A stretch of DNA of 32,627 bases from a bacterium BMS3Bbin09 (GTDB lineage: Bacteria; Nitrospirota; Thermodesulfovibrionia; UBA6902): assembly GCA_002897915.1 (NCBI GenBank), contig BDTS01000060.1:1-32627 (forward strand), given 5' to 3'. The notes beneath the pieces are model-generated. The model saw nothing but the letters and a program-made list of their open reading frames with translations. It was not told the origin of the DNA and did no database searches. Numbering within the stretch: position 1 is the first letter of the stretch; each line of letters begins with the position of its first letter. The position numbers were made by a program, and so were the translations under genes. Shown one piece after another: positions 1-8,421 of this stretch.

Positions 1-232
1 GGAGAACCCTCGTGGAATCCAAGGAATAGGCAGCAGCCGAACTTCCGCCACTAGAGCGAGGCAGCTCCGCGACGAAACCAAGTCATGCGGTCAAATCCGC
101 GAATATCAGATTGATCAAACGTCGCCGTATCGGTCCCGTCCCTGCTTATACTCTGGATCATTGTAAATTGATAACCCATATAAAAAGGGCAAGGGCAGTT
201 TATTGCTTGTTGACATTTGTCAGCCATATCGG

Positions 233-258
233 ATTCCCGTTCAAAGAACCACGGGAAT
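233..258. repeat. Inverted repeat, ATTCCCGT/ACGGGAAT
   Basis: ATTCCCGT (233-240) and ACGGGAAT (251-258) are perfect 8-bp arms around a 10-nt loop. It is the first of a run of palindromes upstream of the first gene and resembles small dispersed intergenic repeats. Confidence 0.5.
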
Positions 259-274
259 GACAGACAAACCGATT

Positions 275-300
275 GTAGGGGCACGGCATGCCGTGCCCTT
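275..300. repeat. Dispersed palindromic repeat, copy 1
   Basis: It contains the perfect 20-bp palindrome GGGCACGGCATGCCGTGCCC (279-298), preceded by GTAG and followed by a run of T. The same 26 bases recur at 30315-30340, about 30 kb away, so this is a dispersed repeat. Because of the T run it could also terminate transcription. Confidence 0.75.
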
Positions 301-322
301 TTTTTATTATGACCTCCCCTTA

Positions 323-371
323 CCCCTCCTTATTAAGGAGGGGATTATTATTCTCCCCTTAACAAGGGGAG
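323..371. repeat. Two adjacent inverted repeats
   Basis: CCCCTCCTTA (323-332) pairs with TAAGGAGGGG (334-343). CTCCCCTT (353-360) pairs with AAGGGGAG (364-371). The two hairpins share a CCCCTT/AAGGGG theme, as if derived from one element. Function is unknown. Confidence 0.55.
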
Positions 372-675
372 ATACAAAGGGGTAATCGTGATTTTCGGGA
401 ATGAATTTCACATTATTGACAAATAGAGAATATGAAAGTTAGAATGGCTCCGTACCGGTTATCTAAAGAAGTTGATAAATTCCGATTAAATTCAAACGGT
501 TAACATAACAACCAATTGAATTTTCAATCTGTTTTCCTTCTCTGTTTCAGAATTAATTTTAGTATTTGAATTTTAAGTACGAAAGATATATATAAAGAAT
601 TAGTTACTTTTAAAATAAAAAAACATAAATGATCTGCATAACAAGTATGAAGATCTATACAGGGTAAAAAAGAAA

Positions 676-1608
676 ATGAATAATAAAACAGCAGTTCTTT
701 TGATGGCCTTCCTTTTAAGCGGTTTGCTGACCGGATACGGGACATGTGCAACTGACAAGCCATCGGCAAATAAAGTACCGGCACTTGTTGAAACAGGGTG
801 GCTTGTAAAACACCTGGGCGATCCGGAAATCAAAATAGTATATGTGGATGATTGGCCTTCCAGGAAAGCGGAATATGACAGCAAGCACATCCCCGGCTCA
901 TTATATCTTGGCATTGGCGCGCTGCTGAGCAGTATCGGAGACGGCAGTTTTCCTCCGAATAAAAGTGTTTTTGAGTCAGCAATGAGCAAGCTCGGAATCA
1001 GTAAGAATGATCATATAGTCCTGTACGGTTTTAAAGCAAAGAACATCTTCACATTCAGCACACTCTGGCTGCTGGATTATTTCGGGCATGAGAAGTTCAG
1101 CTATCTGAACGGTGGACTTGAGAAATGGAACAGGGAGAACCGTAAGACATCAGGGGAGTCTACGAAAATAAAACCAACCAGATATAAAACGGGATCTCCT
1201 GATGAATCTATCAGGGCGGACGCGTATTATGTGTTAATGCGCTTAAAGGAGCCGAATGTTGTTATTGTGGATGTCCGTGGTACAGATGAATATACAGGGG
1301 AAAACAATCCGGAGACAAACAGAAGGGTAGGACATATACCCGGCGCCCTGGATATGGGTTACTTTACTACCAATTTTAATGATAACGGGACACTGAAATC
1401 AGTTAAGGACCTTAAGGCCATTTACACGGAAAAGGGCGTTACTAAAGATAAAGAAATAATTGTATATTGCCAGGGCGGTCTGAAGACCTCAAATACATAT
1501 TTTGTTCTCAAGTATATCCTTAATTATCCAAATGTCAGAAACTATGTTGGCTCATGGGGCGAATGGGGGAACAGAGTAAACTTCAACTGGTATCCTGCTG
1601 AGCAATAA
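676..1608 (+). CDS. Secreted tandem-rhodanese sulfurtransferase
   Basis: The 310-residue protein has a hydrophobic N-terminal signal (about residues 5-26) and two rhodanese domains, the layout of thiosulfate/3-mercaptopyruvate sulfurtransferases. The C-terminal domain (about 175-305) carries the active-site loop YCQGGLKTS with the catalytic cysteine at residue 265. The N-terminal domain has no cysteine at the matching position (VLYGFKAKN, near 116-123), as expected for the structural half. Such enzymes move sulfane sulfur from thiosulfate or related donors to a thiol acceptor; here this would happen outside the cytoplasm. The ribosome site before ATG 676 is weak. It lies upstream of the respiratory set, which fits but does not prove a sulfur link. 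The exact donor cannot be read from sequence. Confidence 0.85.
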   Translation: MNNKTAVLLMAFLLSGLLTGYGTCATDKPSANKVPALVETGWLVKHLGDPEIKIVYVDDWPSRKAEYDSKHIPGSLYLGIGALLSSIGDGSFPPNKSVFESAMSKLGISKNDHIVLYGFKAKNIFTFSTLWLLDYFGHEKFSYLNGGLEKWNRENRKTSGESTKIKPTRYKTGSPDESIRADAYYVLMRLKEPNVVIVDVRGTDEYTGENNPETNRRVGHIPGALDMGYFTTNFNDNGTLKSVKDLKAIYTEKGVTKDKEIIVYCQGGLKTSNTYFVLKYILNYPNVRNYVGSWGEWGNRVNFNWYPAEQ

Positions 1609-1648
1609 GAAGTAACACTGTATTAAAACATTACAATTGTATAACATA

Positions 1649-1696
1649 TGTACAATACTGCATGTCTTCTGTACAACGCTGTACATATTCTGTACA
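1649..1696. promoter_or_regulatory. Array of four TGTACA sites in helical phase
   Basis: TGTACA occurs at 1649-1654, 1670-1675, 1680-1685 and 1691-1696. Start-to-start spacings are 21, 10 and 11 bp, about two, one and one turns of DNA, so all sites face the same side of the helix. Three of the four continue as TGTACAA. Spacing of this kind is typical of cooperative binding of a regulator, but no regulator is identified and the site is about 350 bp from the next start codon. Confidence 0.4.
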
Positions 1697-1712
1697 ATTC
1701 AAAAAAACCAGC

Positions 1713-1732
1713 CCTGCCTGCCGGCAGGCAGG
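1713..1732. repeat. Perfect 20-bp palindrome
   Basis: CCTGCCTGCCGGCAGGCAGG is a perfect palindrome made of CCTG/CAGG units, in the gap after the rhodanese gene. It could form a cruciform or RNA hairpin. No T run follows directly, so a terminator role is doubtful. Confidence 0.6.
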
Positions 1733-1743
1733 CATCAGTTTTT

Positions 1744-1879
1744 AGCTTTCAGCTTTTAAAAAATGCCCGGTACCCAATATAAACTGTTAAGAATCAGATA
1801 CTATCTTAATTTTTAACAGTTTTTGGCAGCCATATGTCTTAAGTAGTAGCTGACTGCTGACTGCTGACTGCTGAAAGCT
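1744..1879. repeat. Nested inverted-repeat element with 7-bp tandem repeat
   Basis: The outer arms AGCTTTCAGC (1744-1753) and GCTGAAAGCT (1870-1879) enclose inner arms AAACTGTTAA (1781-1790) and TTAACAGTTT (1813-1822), with TTAAGA/TCTTAA inside them. The unit GCTGACT is repeated three times plus a partial copy at 1849-1874. The layout resembles a small non-autonomous mobile element or REP-type unit. It has no coding capacity. Confidence 0.45.
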
Positions 1880-2039
1880 TAAAAAATTCCCCTCATTTTT
1901 TATCCCTGGAATAGTATTTGCAATTAATCAATTCAATCGTCACAGAATTAAATCCGGTTTTGGCTTTTATTAAATTTACATAAAACAGAATAACTCAAAA
2001 TTTAATTAAAAAACCTATTTAGAACAAGGAGGGTTAAAA

Positions 2040-2816
2040 ATGCCACAAACAACTTCAATAGGCCTATTACTGGCGGTCATCCTGGGTATTTACTTTTTTA
2101 CGGTCTCAGTTTATGTCTTGCGGGAATATGAGAGGGGTGTCGTCTTCAGGCTTGGTAGATTAATGCCGGTCAAGGGCCCCGGTTTTGTATTAGTCCTGCC
2201 TATCATTGACAAGCTTATCAAGATAAGCCTTCGGGTTGTTACCATTGAAGTGCCTTCACAGGACGCGGTTACAAAAGACAACGTGTCGCTCCAGGTAAGC
2301 GCGGTTGTCTATTTCAGGGTTGTTAACCCTTCATCATCCGTAACAGAGATCGAAGATTTCCGCTATGCTACTTCTCAAATATCCCAAACAACACTGAGAA
2401 GTGTTTTGGGTCAAAGCAATCTGGATGAAGTCCTTGCTAAAAGGGATGAACTAAATTCAACCCTTGAACATATAATTGATGAACAGACAGAACCATGGGG
2501 AATAAAGGTGACACATGTTGAAGTGAAAAACCTTGATCTGCCGGAAACCATGCAGAGGGCAATCGCAAGACAGGCGGAAGCTGAAAGAGAAAGAAGGGCA
2601 AAGATCATTCATGCGGCTGGTGAACATCAGGCGGCTGAAAAACTCGCTGATGCAGCAGCCATAATCAGAACCGAACCCATGGCAATGCAGCTAAGATTCC
2701 TTCAGACAATGGTAGAAATAGCTACTGAGAGCAAAGCGACCGTGTTATGCCCTATTCCGCTACCAATGGATATGATCAAACCATTTTTTGATAATTTCGA
2801 CAGAAAAGAAAAATAG
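2040..2816 (+). CDS. Slipin/stomatin-type SPFH (band 7) membrane protein
   Basis: The 258-residue protein has one N-terminal membrane segment (about 5-27) followed by the band 7 domain. Typical slipin sequence is clear: [12 protein letters not shown] near the start, [20 protein letters not shown] in the middle, and the coiled-coil stretch rich in A, E and R ([17 protein letters not shown]) near 185-200. SPFH proteins form large oligomeric cages or microdomains and act in membrane quality control. The start is well supported by AAGGAGG about 8 bases before ATG. The NfeD protease partner often found beside slipins is not adjacent here. It is separated by 94 bp from the next gene, so co-transcription with the respiratory genes is possible but unproven. 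Confidence 0.9.
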   Translation: MPQTTSIGLLLAVILGIYFFTVSVYVLREYERGVVFRLGRLMPVKGPGFVLVLPIIDKLIKISLRVVTIEVPSQDAVTKDNVSLQVSAVVYFRVVNPSSSVTEIEDFRYATSQISQTTLRSVLGQSNLDEVLAKRDELNSTLEHIIDEQTEPWGIKVTHVEVKNLDLPETMQRAIARQAEAERERRAKIIHAAGEHQAAEKLADAAAIIRTEPMAMQLRFLQTMVEIATESKATVLCPIPLPMDMIKPFFDNFDRKEK

Positions 2817-2910
2817 TATCCGTATCTCTGAAAACAGGGCTGTCAGATAAATAGCAAAATAGAATACGTTCAATCAAACAATCAATTGATTAGGACAGAA
2901 ACACAACTAA

Positions 2911-3801
2911 ATGAAAAAACTGGATAGAAGAGAATTTGTCAAACTCGCCTCTGTAGCCGGAGCCGGCACGCTAATGCCGGATCCCTTAAAGGTATTTGCC
3001 GACGCGGTTGACCAGTTGTTCGGAAAACCAAGACAAGGCCAGATCGAATACGTGCCGAAACCTGTCGCCAACGCCAAATTCGGGATGGTAATAGACCTTG
3101 GCAAATGCATTGGCTGCAGGCGATGCATGTATGCCTGCAAGCTGGAAAACAATGTTCCTGACACCATTTCTCCTCCCTATATAATGGTATTTGAGACCGA
3201 GGCGGCCACAGGCGCAATCGGTCATTATTCTTCTCCTGAAATGATGGGCAAGGGATCAACATTGTTTTATACAAAACTCCGTAAGGACAAGTGGTACATG
3301 CCCGTACAGTGCAATCACTGCGATGATGCCCCATGTGTGCAGGTCTGCCCGACCGGGGCTTCATACAAGGATCCGGACGGCCTTGTAATAATAGATTACG
3401 ATAAATGCATTGGATGCAGGTACTGCATGACAGCATGTCCATACGGCGCCAGAAGGTTCAACTGGTGGGAGCCGCATGTCCCGAAAGACCGTATAAATCC
3501 GCTTGTGCCCTTACGCAGGCATGGCGTTGTAGAGAAATGCACCTTCTGCGTCCACCGTACAAGAAGGGGGAAATTTACTAGGTGTGTTGAAGTGTGTCCG
3601 AATAAGGCAAGGACCTTCGGAAACTTTAACGACCCTGACAGCGAGGTCAGAAAACTGGTTAGAAATGAAAGGAATTTCCGTCTTAAGGAAGTCCTTAATA
3701 CAGGTCCCCGCATATGGTATCTGACAAAACCAAAAGAAAAACATATGCAGTGGTATAAGCCCCTGCCTCCTCCTACGAATATCAGAGGGATAAGGCAATG
3801 A
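2911..3801 (+). CDS. Tat-exported 4Fe-4S ferredoxin-like subunit, NrfC/DmsB/HybA type
   Basis: The 296-residue protein begins with a twin-arginine signal (DRREFVKLASVAG), so it is probably exported folded. Four cysteine groups follow: CIGCRRCMYAC (from residue 66), CNHCDDAPCVQVC, CIGCRYCMTAC, and CTFC with a later CVEVC. This is the usual arrangement for four [4Fe-4S] clusters in electron-transfer subunits that join a membrane quinol protein to a periplasmic partner. Its stop codon overlaps the start of the NrfD gene (ATGA), implying tight coupling as one complex. Substrate cannot be told from this subunit. Confidence 0.9.
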   Translation: MKKLDRREFVKLASVAGAGTLMPDPLKVFADAVDQLFGKPRQGQIEYVPKPVANAKFGMVIDLGKCIGCRRCMYACKLENNVPDTISPPYIMVFETEAATGAIGHYSSPEMMGKGSTLFYTKLRKDKWYMPVQCNHCDDAPCVQVCPTGASYKDPDGLVIIDYDKCIGCRYCMTACPYGARRFNWWEPHVPKDRINPLVPLRRHGVVEKCTFCVHRTRRGKFTRCVEVCPNKARTFGNFNDPDSEVRKLVRNERNFRLKEVLNTGPRIWYLTKPKEKHMQWYKPLPPPTNIRGIRQ

Positions 3802-5066
3802 ATAATATCGGGGCATTGAGAAATAAAAGCAGATCGTTTTACATTTTTATAGGCATTCTGCTTGCCTTTATAGCGCTTGGCCAATTCAACTGGTTCCGCT
3901 ATTTAACTTATGGCCCCGGTGATTCCGGCTCAAGCGATGTAGTGCCCTGGGGGATATATATATCAGGGCTGGCATACTTTATAGGATTAAGCGCCGGCGC
4001 AACTATCGTAGGATTAATACATCACGGTTTTGAACGTCACGATTATGAACCGATAGCAATACGCTCAATTATTCTGGGGCTGGTCTGTGTTATCGGCGCC
4101 ACGCAATGCGTGCTTGTTGACCTCGGTGTTCCTTTCAGAGGTTTGAAGGTACCTCTTCTCCTACATAATTTTACGTCACTCTTCCTTGTTTCATCGACAA
4201 GCTATTACGGATTTATGGCGGTATTGGGAGGCGAACTATATTTCTCAATAAAAGTGTTAAGAGGGAATGCAAGCCCCCGGGATAAAAAGATGGCAAAGTG
4301 GTTCGGAATTCTTGCAGTACCTTATGCCCTCTGGATAGTGCATGCGTTCACAGGATCGATCTTCGGCGTGGTCAAGGCCAGAGAAATGTGGAACACCCCC
4401 ATGCTGCCCGTACACTTCGTTATATCGGCCATTGCAAGCGGATTCGCACTCGCGATAATGGTCGCGGTAATAACTTCAAAGGTGGAAAAGAGGGAACTCC
4501 TGAGCAAAGAAACTTACAATCACATGGGGAAGATACTATGTTTCTTTGTTTTATTAACTGTGTTCCTTGATTTCTTTGATTATTTCATTCTCAGGTACAG
4601 CGCAAAGGTCGAAGCAATGGAAACATGGCATATAATTACGACCCGGTATATCGTTACTTTTACCCTGAATATCGGCGGGCTGGTTATTGCCTTTATTATG
4701 CTGTTATTTAAAAAATGGAGGACTGGCAACGGGTTGCTGGTCATAGGTGCGATAGTACAGGTGGCAATTATATCATATCGTATTGACCTGGTATCAATAG
4801 GACAGCTCGCACCTTTATTCCCGGGCATGGGCGAAATATATTACATCCCGACATTTTCAGAGATAACAATAATACTCGGAATCTTCGCGCTTGTAATACT
4901 TCTATATACGATACTTTCCATTATATTGCCGGTAGAAAAGACCTTTGAGAAACCGGCATATACTGTCAGAAAGTTTGGACAGGGCTTTCAAAAAGGCAGG
5001 TCCTCATTTACAGAACCGGAACATACCAGCGAAACATTCCAGAACGGCTTTCATAATAAAAAATAA
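3798..5066 (+). CDS. NrfD/HybB/DsrP-family integral membrane protein
   Basis: The 422-residue, very hydrophobic protein has roughly eight to ten membrane helices. The segment PWGIYISGLAYFIGLSAGA (about 50-68) is typical of the NrfD/HybB/DsrP family, which exchanges electrons with menaquinol or quinone and passes them to a ferredoxin-like partner. The partner is almost surely the gene just upstream, which it overlaps by 4 bp. The last roughly 50 residues are hydrophilic and probably cytoplasmic. It contains no heme motif. Together with the upstream subunit and the octaheme cytochrome that follows, it could form a quinol:cytochrome c module. Confidence 0.88.
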   Translation: MNNIGALRNKSRSFYIFIGILLAFIALGQFNWFRYLTYGPGDSGSSDVVPWGIYISGLAYFIGLSAGATIVGLIHHGFERHDYEPIAIRSIILGLVCVIGATQCVLVDLGVPFRGLKVPLLLHNFTSLFLVSSTSYYGFMAVLGGELYFSIKVLRGNASPRDKKMAKWFGILAVPYALWIVHAFTGSIFGVVKAREMWNTPMLPVHFVISAIASGFALAIMVAVITSKVEKRELLSKETYNHMGKILCFFVLLTVFLDFFDYFILRYSAKVEAMETWHIITTRYIVTFTLNIGGLVIAFIMLLFKKWRTGNGLLVIGAIVQVAIISYRIDLVSIGQLAPLFPGMGEIYYIPTFSEITIILGIFALVILLYTILSIILPVEKTFEKPAYTVRKFGQGFQKGRSSFTEPEHTSETFQNGFHNKK

Positions 5067-5102
5067 AAATATTTAAATTAATTGATATATGGAGGTGAAA
5101 AA

Positions 5103-6542
5103 TTGAAGAGATCACCAGAAAGACTTGAACATAAAGGACCGAAAAAAACCAGAGAGACCAGAGACATTATTGCCGATTATTGGGGGATATGGTTAATACT
5201 CGCATTGTTACTGGTATTTTCCATAGGAAAGATCGTGAGTATTGCACCCCAACATAGTGAGGAAATAGACACTGCAGAGGCTTCTTTGTCTCCGGTCTTT
5301 GGCAAAGCCTCTTATGTAGGCTCAAAAAGGTGTAAAGACTGTCACTGGAAGGAACATGATACCTGGAAGAACACATTACATTCCAAATTCATGCAGCCCA
5401 CCAGTGAATATACTGTCCTGGCTGATTTTGAGATAAACAATACTCTCATCTCCAAGATTCCGGCCAATTCGCCCAAACTCGCCGGAAAAGAGATAACTTC
5501 CAGGATGTTCAAAAAGGACGGCAAATATTTCGTGAACACGGTCGGTCCTGACTGGAATTCGCACGACTATGAGATCACGAATGTCATCGGTATCGGAAGG
5601 AAGCAGGATTTCCTTACTAAATTCCCTAACGGTGCGATACACATACTCCCGGTAGAGTGGGATATCAGGAGCAAGTCATGGGTCAGCCTTAACGGCTTAG
5701 AAAAAAGCCACCCGGGCAAAAGCGAGTTCTGGGCCGACAAAAAGATGGTCTGGCAATACAAATGCGGGGGCTGCCATGTCACCGGCATCCAGATAAATTA
5801 TGACAAAAAGAGCGACTCTTTTGATACGACCTGGGTTGATCTGGGCATAGGATGCGAGGCCTGTCACGGGCCCGGCAGCAACCACGTCAAGGCTGCCAGC
5901 GTGTACTTCAGTTATGAAAAAGAAAATATCATAAACCCGGCAAAGCTCCCCTGGCGGCTCCGCGCTATGGTCTGCGGACAGTGCCACAACTGGGGCGTAA
6001 GCACCGCCGATATTTCGGACAGCAATGAAGATTATCCGGAGAAATACAGCTATGCGTATGGCTTTCTGCCCGGAAAACCGCTGTATCTATCATACATCGA
6101 AGACCTCGATGACAGCAAAAAACATCACCAGCAATACAACGAATGGTCAGAAAGTGAACATGCAAAGGCAGGGATAATGTGCACAACCTGCCATGGTGTT
6201 CACCAGAAAGGAGACATAAAAAACGCCATGACCAAGCTTACTCCGGACAGTCTCTGTATGAGTTGCCACAAAACATTACAGAGACGTGCTGCCCACAGGA
6301 TCCATACGTTCGGCAGCTGTGTTGCCTGCCATATGCCTAAAACAATAGGTCATGAGCACAGCCATACATTTCAATTCATCTCCCCTGCACTAAGCATACA
6401 GGCCGGAGGAGTAGACAAACAGATGAATTCCTGCAGCGGCTGTCATCACCATAAAGACACTCCTGTAGAGAATCTTCTTATGTTTCTCGATGCCGCTAAA
6501 AAGAGAGATATGCCCAAGCCTTTTGCGGCACATGGCAATTAA
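5103..6542 (+). CDS. Membrane-anchored octaheme c-type cytochrome
   Basis: I place the start at TTG 5103 because GGAGG (5091-5095) lies 7 bases before it; an in-frame TTG at 5082 lies upstream of that ribosome site. The product is 479 residues with one membrane segment (about 22-42) and eight CXXCH motifs: CKDC, CGGC, CEAC, CGQC, CTTC, CMSC, CVAC and CSGC, each followed by H. The opening block (YVGSKRCKDCHWKEHDTW) resembles cytochrome c554-like multiheme proteins. No CXXCK motif is present, so it is not a standard NrfA nitrite reductase. It sits directly after the NrfD gene and probably takes electrons from that complex on the periplasmic side. Confidence 0.85.
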   Translation: MKRSPERLEHKGPKKTRETRDIIADYWGIWLILALLLVFSIGKIVSIAPQHSEEIDTAEASLSPVFGKASYVGSKRCKDCHWKEHDTWKNTLHSKFMQPTSEYTVLADFEINNTLISKIPANSPKLAGKEITSRMFKKDGKYFVNTVGPDWNSHDYEITNVIGIGRKQDFLTKFPNGAIHILPVEWDIRSKSWVSLNGLEKSHPGKSEFWADKKMVWQYKCGGCHVTGIQINYDKKSDSFDTTWVDLGIGCEACHGPGSNHVKAASVYFSYEKENIINPAKLPWRLRAMVCGQCHNWGVSTADISDSNEDYPEKYSYAYGFLPGKPLYLSYIEDLDDSKKHHQQYNEWSESEHAKAGIMCTTCHGVHQKGDIKNAMTKLTPDSLCMSCHKTLQRRAAHRIHTFGSCVACHMPKTIGHEHSHTFQFISPALSIQAGGVDKQMNSCSGCHHHKDTPVENLLMFLDAAKKRDMPKPFAAHGN

Positions 6543-6590
6543 TGTAATGGATCATAAATGTATAACTATAACAGGGAGGTGCAGCAAGTT

Positions 6591-8306
6591 ATGAAGAAGT
6601 TTATATTATATGCGGTAGCTATTTTACTGATATTACCTGCATCGACGATAAATGTATATTCAGAGGAAGAACCCGTGGTAGAAAAAACACCACCAGTGGA
6701 AAACAGTTCCATTTATACAAAAGGTTATCCCAAGAAAATACCTGAATTTTTAAAATCCCAGTTTTTCTGCGGCTACTGCCATATACTGACATACCCCAAA
6801 GTCATTAAAGAGGCGCACAATTCGTGGATGACGAGTAAACATAAGGACGTACCCTGCGTAGACTGCCATTATCCCCCGGGACGTCTGGATGTCGCTATCC
6901 CTGAACATGATAAGATCCCGAGAGACGAAGAGACCGCCACTGGAAAAAAGACAGACATGGAATATATGAAGTCCGAGCTGGAGGTCCTCTCAAGATTGAC
7001 AACGATCCTCAATATGGATGAACCGGTTATCAGGAAAAAACCGAGGATCGACGACAACAGCTGTACCATAAAGTGCCATCTCAAGAGTGGTAAAGGCAAA
7101 GAAGGGGAGTTCTGGACCAAAAAGATCAAATTTGTAGAAGTCGAAAGAGAAGATAAATCAATAAGGGTCATATCTTATATTCATAAGACCCATTTCGATA
7201 AGACCAAATCAGTAGAAGGCCAGGAGATACACTGCCAAACCTGCCACCAGCACGAGACTAAGGATAAACATTTTGAGGTTTCCAGAAAGAAGTGCTTTCT
7301 CTGCCACTTCAAAAACGCGGAGCTTAATAAAGGACGCGCTAAATGCTCCCTCTGCCACGAAATTCCGACAAAACCTCTTCAGAGACAAAAGGTGGAAGGT
7401 GCTCCGGAAAAAGAAGGCGAAAAAACGATAAATCACAAATCCATTGAAGCGGACGGGGTAAAGTGCGCAAGCTGCCACGGCCATATGATAAGGGGCAAGG
7501 GTGAAGTTGTGCAGCAAATGTGCCTGGATTGCCATGACAACGAAGAGGCCATTACAAAAGAAGCATCAAATAAAAAACTCATGCATGAAAAACATGTTGC
7601 AGACCAGAACGCAAGCTGTTTTGACTGTCATGCTCCAATCGAACATAACAAAAAAGCAGATTATATAGATACTGCACGGCTCCAGTGCCAGACCTGCCAT
7701 CCCGACCATCATAAATATCAGAGATTGCTGCTGGAAGGAGCACAGAGACCGGGGGTACCTAGTATCCCTGCCCTCATGGCCGCAGTAAACACAAATTGTA
7801 CTGCATGTCACATTGAAGAAAAAATCATTAACGGGGAGAAAGTTGCAAACGGTACAGGCAAGGCATGCGCCGCCTGTCATACCCCGAAGCATGAAGGCAT
7901 GGTAGAGGAGTGGAAATCTTCAACCGCGTCCGCTGCAAAAGAGGCCAAGGAGATTGAAAAAGATGCCGAAGCTGCCATCGAGGCTGCAAAGGCCACGGCG
8001 ACTCCAGAGCAGATAGAGGAGGCAAATAAAATGATGGAGAATGGCCGTGGAAACCTGAACATTGTTGAGTACGGAGGCGGAGTACACAACAAAAAATACT
8101 CTGTCACGCTCATTGACGCGGCCATGACCAGCTTTGAAGACGCCATAGACCTGCTCGCGGAAGAGGAAGAAGAGGGTGTAGAAGTAGACTGTGAATGTTC
8201 TGATGGCAAGCTTGACTGCGCGGATGAAGATGCAAAAGCAGAGGCCAAAACATACGAATGTGCGTGTGATGATGAAGATTATGTTGTCTGCCAAGGAGAC
8301 GAATGA
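6591..8306 (+). CDS. Twelve-heme c-type cytochrome with acidic cysteine-rich tail
   Basis: The start is ATG 6591, preceded by GGGAGGTG; an in-frame ATG at 6558 lies upstream of that site. The 571-residue product has a signal peptide (about 1-24), eleven CXXCH motifs and one CX3CH (CTIKCH), so up to twelve hemes. After the last heme (CAACH) comes an alanine/glutamate-rich, probably helical segment, then an acidic tail with six cysteines that are not in heme motifs (for example CECSDGKLDC and CACDDED). A 12-bp tandem repeat begins inside the last codons; in the +1 frame it would extend the acidic tail. It sits between the octaheme cytochrome and the second ferredoxin-like subunit, so it probably carries electrons within or away from this complex. 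Confidence 0.85.
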   Translation: MKKFILYAVAILLILPASTINVYSEEEPVVEKTPPVENSSIYTKGYPKKIPEFLKSQFFCGYCHILTYPKVIKEAHNSWMTSKHKDVPCVDCHYPPGRLDVAIPEHDKIPRDEETATGKKTDMEYMKSELEVLSRLTTILNMDEPVIRKKPRIDDNSCTIKCHLKSGKGKEGEFWTKKIKFVEVEREDKSIRVISYIHKTHFDKTKSVEGQEIHCQTCHQHETKDKHFEVSRKKCFLCHFKNAELNKGRAKCSLCHEIPTKPLQRQKVEGAPEKEGEKTINHKSIEADGVKCASCHGHMIRGKGEVVQQMCLDCHDNEEAITKEASNKKLMHEKHVADQNASCFDCHAPIEHNKKADYIDTARLQCQTCHPDHHKYQRLLLEGAQRPGVPSIPALMAAVNTNCTACHIEEKIINGEKVANGTGKACAACHTPKHEGMVEEWKSSTASAAKEAKEIEKDAEAAIEAAKATATPEQIEEANKMMENGRGNLNIVEYGGGVHNKKYSVTLIDAAMTSFEDAIDLLAEEEEEGVEVDCECSDGKLDCADEDAKAEAKTYECACDDEDYVVCQGDE

Positions 8307-8349
8307 TGCAGGCAATGATGCAGGCAATGATGCAGGCAATGATGCAGGC
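8302..8349 (+). repeat. Four perfect copies of a 12-bp tandem repeat at a stop codon
   Basis: AATGATGCAGGC is repeated exactly four times (8302-8313, 8314-8325, 8326-8337, 8338-8349). The first copy contains the TGA stop of the 12-heme cytochrome (8304-8306). In the next forward frame the repeat reads Asn-Asp-Ala-Gly four times, then Glu and a TAA stop at 8353-8355. Confidence 0.9.
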
Positions 8350-8421
8350 GAGTAATTACAAAACAGTTTTTACTCTGTCTCATCATATATAAAAGGACAA
8401 ATAATCAAGAAGGAGGTAAAC

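Larger units (their letters stand above)
1..675. other. Non-coding stretch with palindromic repeats
   Basis: I see no convincing gene before the rhodanese at 676; short open frames on both strands have no family likeness and overlap palindromes. The stretch holds four successive inverted repeats (233-258, 279-298, 323-343 and 353-371), then AT-rich sequence from about 400 to 675 that probably includes the promoter and leader of the 676 gene. No tRNA or rRNA was seen. Confidence 0.6.
1609..2039. other. 431-bp intergenic region with operator-like and repeat sequences
   Basis: No gene is apparent between the rhodanese and the slipin. The stretch contains four TGTACA sites (1649-1696), a perfect palindrome (1713-1732), a nested inverted-repeat element with a 7-bp tandem repeat (1744-1879), and then an AT-rich leader ending in the strong AAGGAGG ribosome site of the slipin gene. 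Confidence 0.7.

Noticed and set aside
51-284. A 77-residue minus-strand open frame at the left end.
   Set aside because: No family likeness, runs through a palindrome, and has no ribosome site worth noting.
5103-6542. Octaheme protein as a nitrite reductase or hydroxylamine oxidoreductase.
   Set aside because: No CXXCK motif and no clear HAO tyrosine crosslink context; only a general c554-like opening is visible.
7877-8339. Long minus-strand open frames opposite the 12-heme cytochrome.
   Set aside because: Low-complexity shadows of the alanine/glutamate-rich and repeat-containing coding strand.
8302-8349. CRISPR-like repeats.
   Set aside because: Units are 12 bp, directly joined with no spacers; this is a simple tandem repeat.
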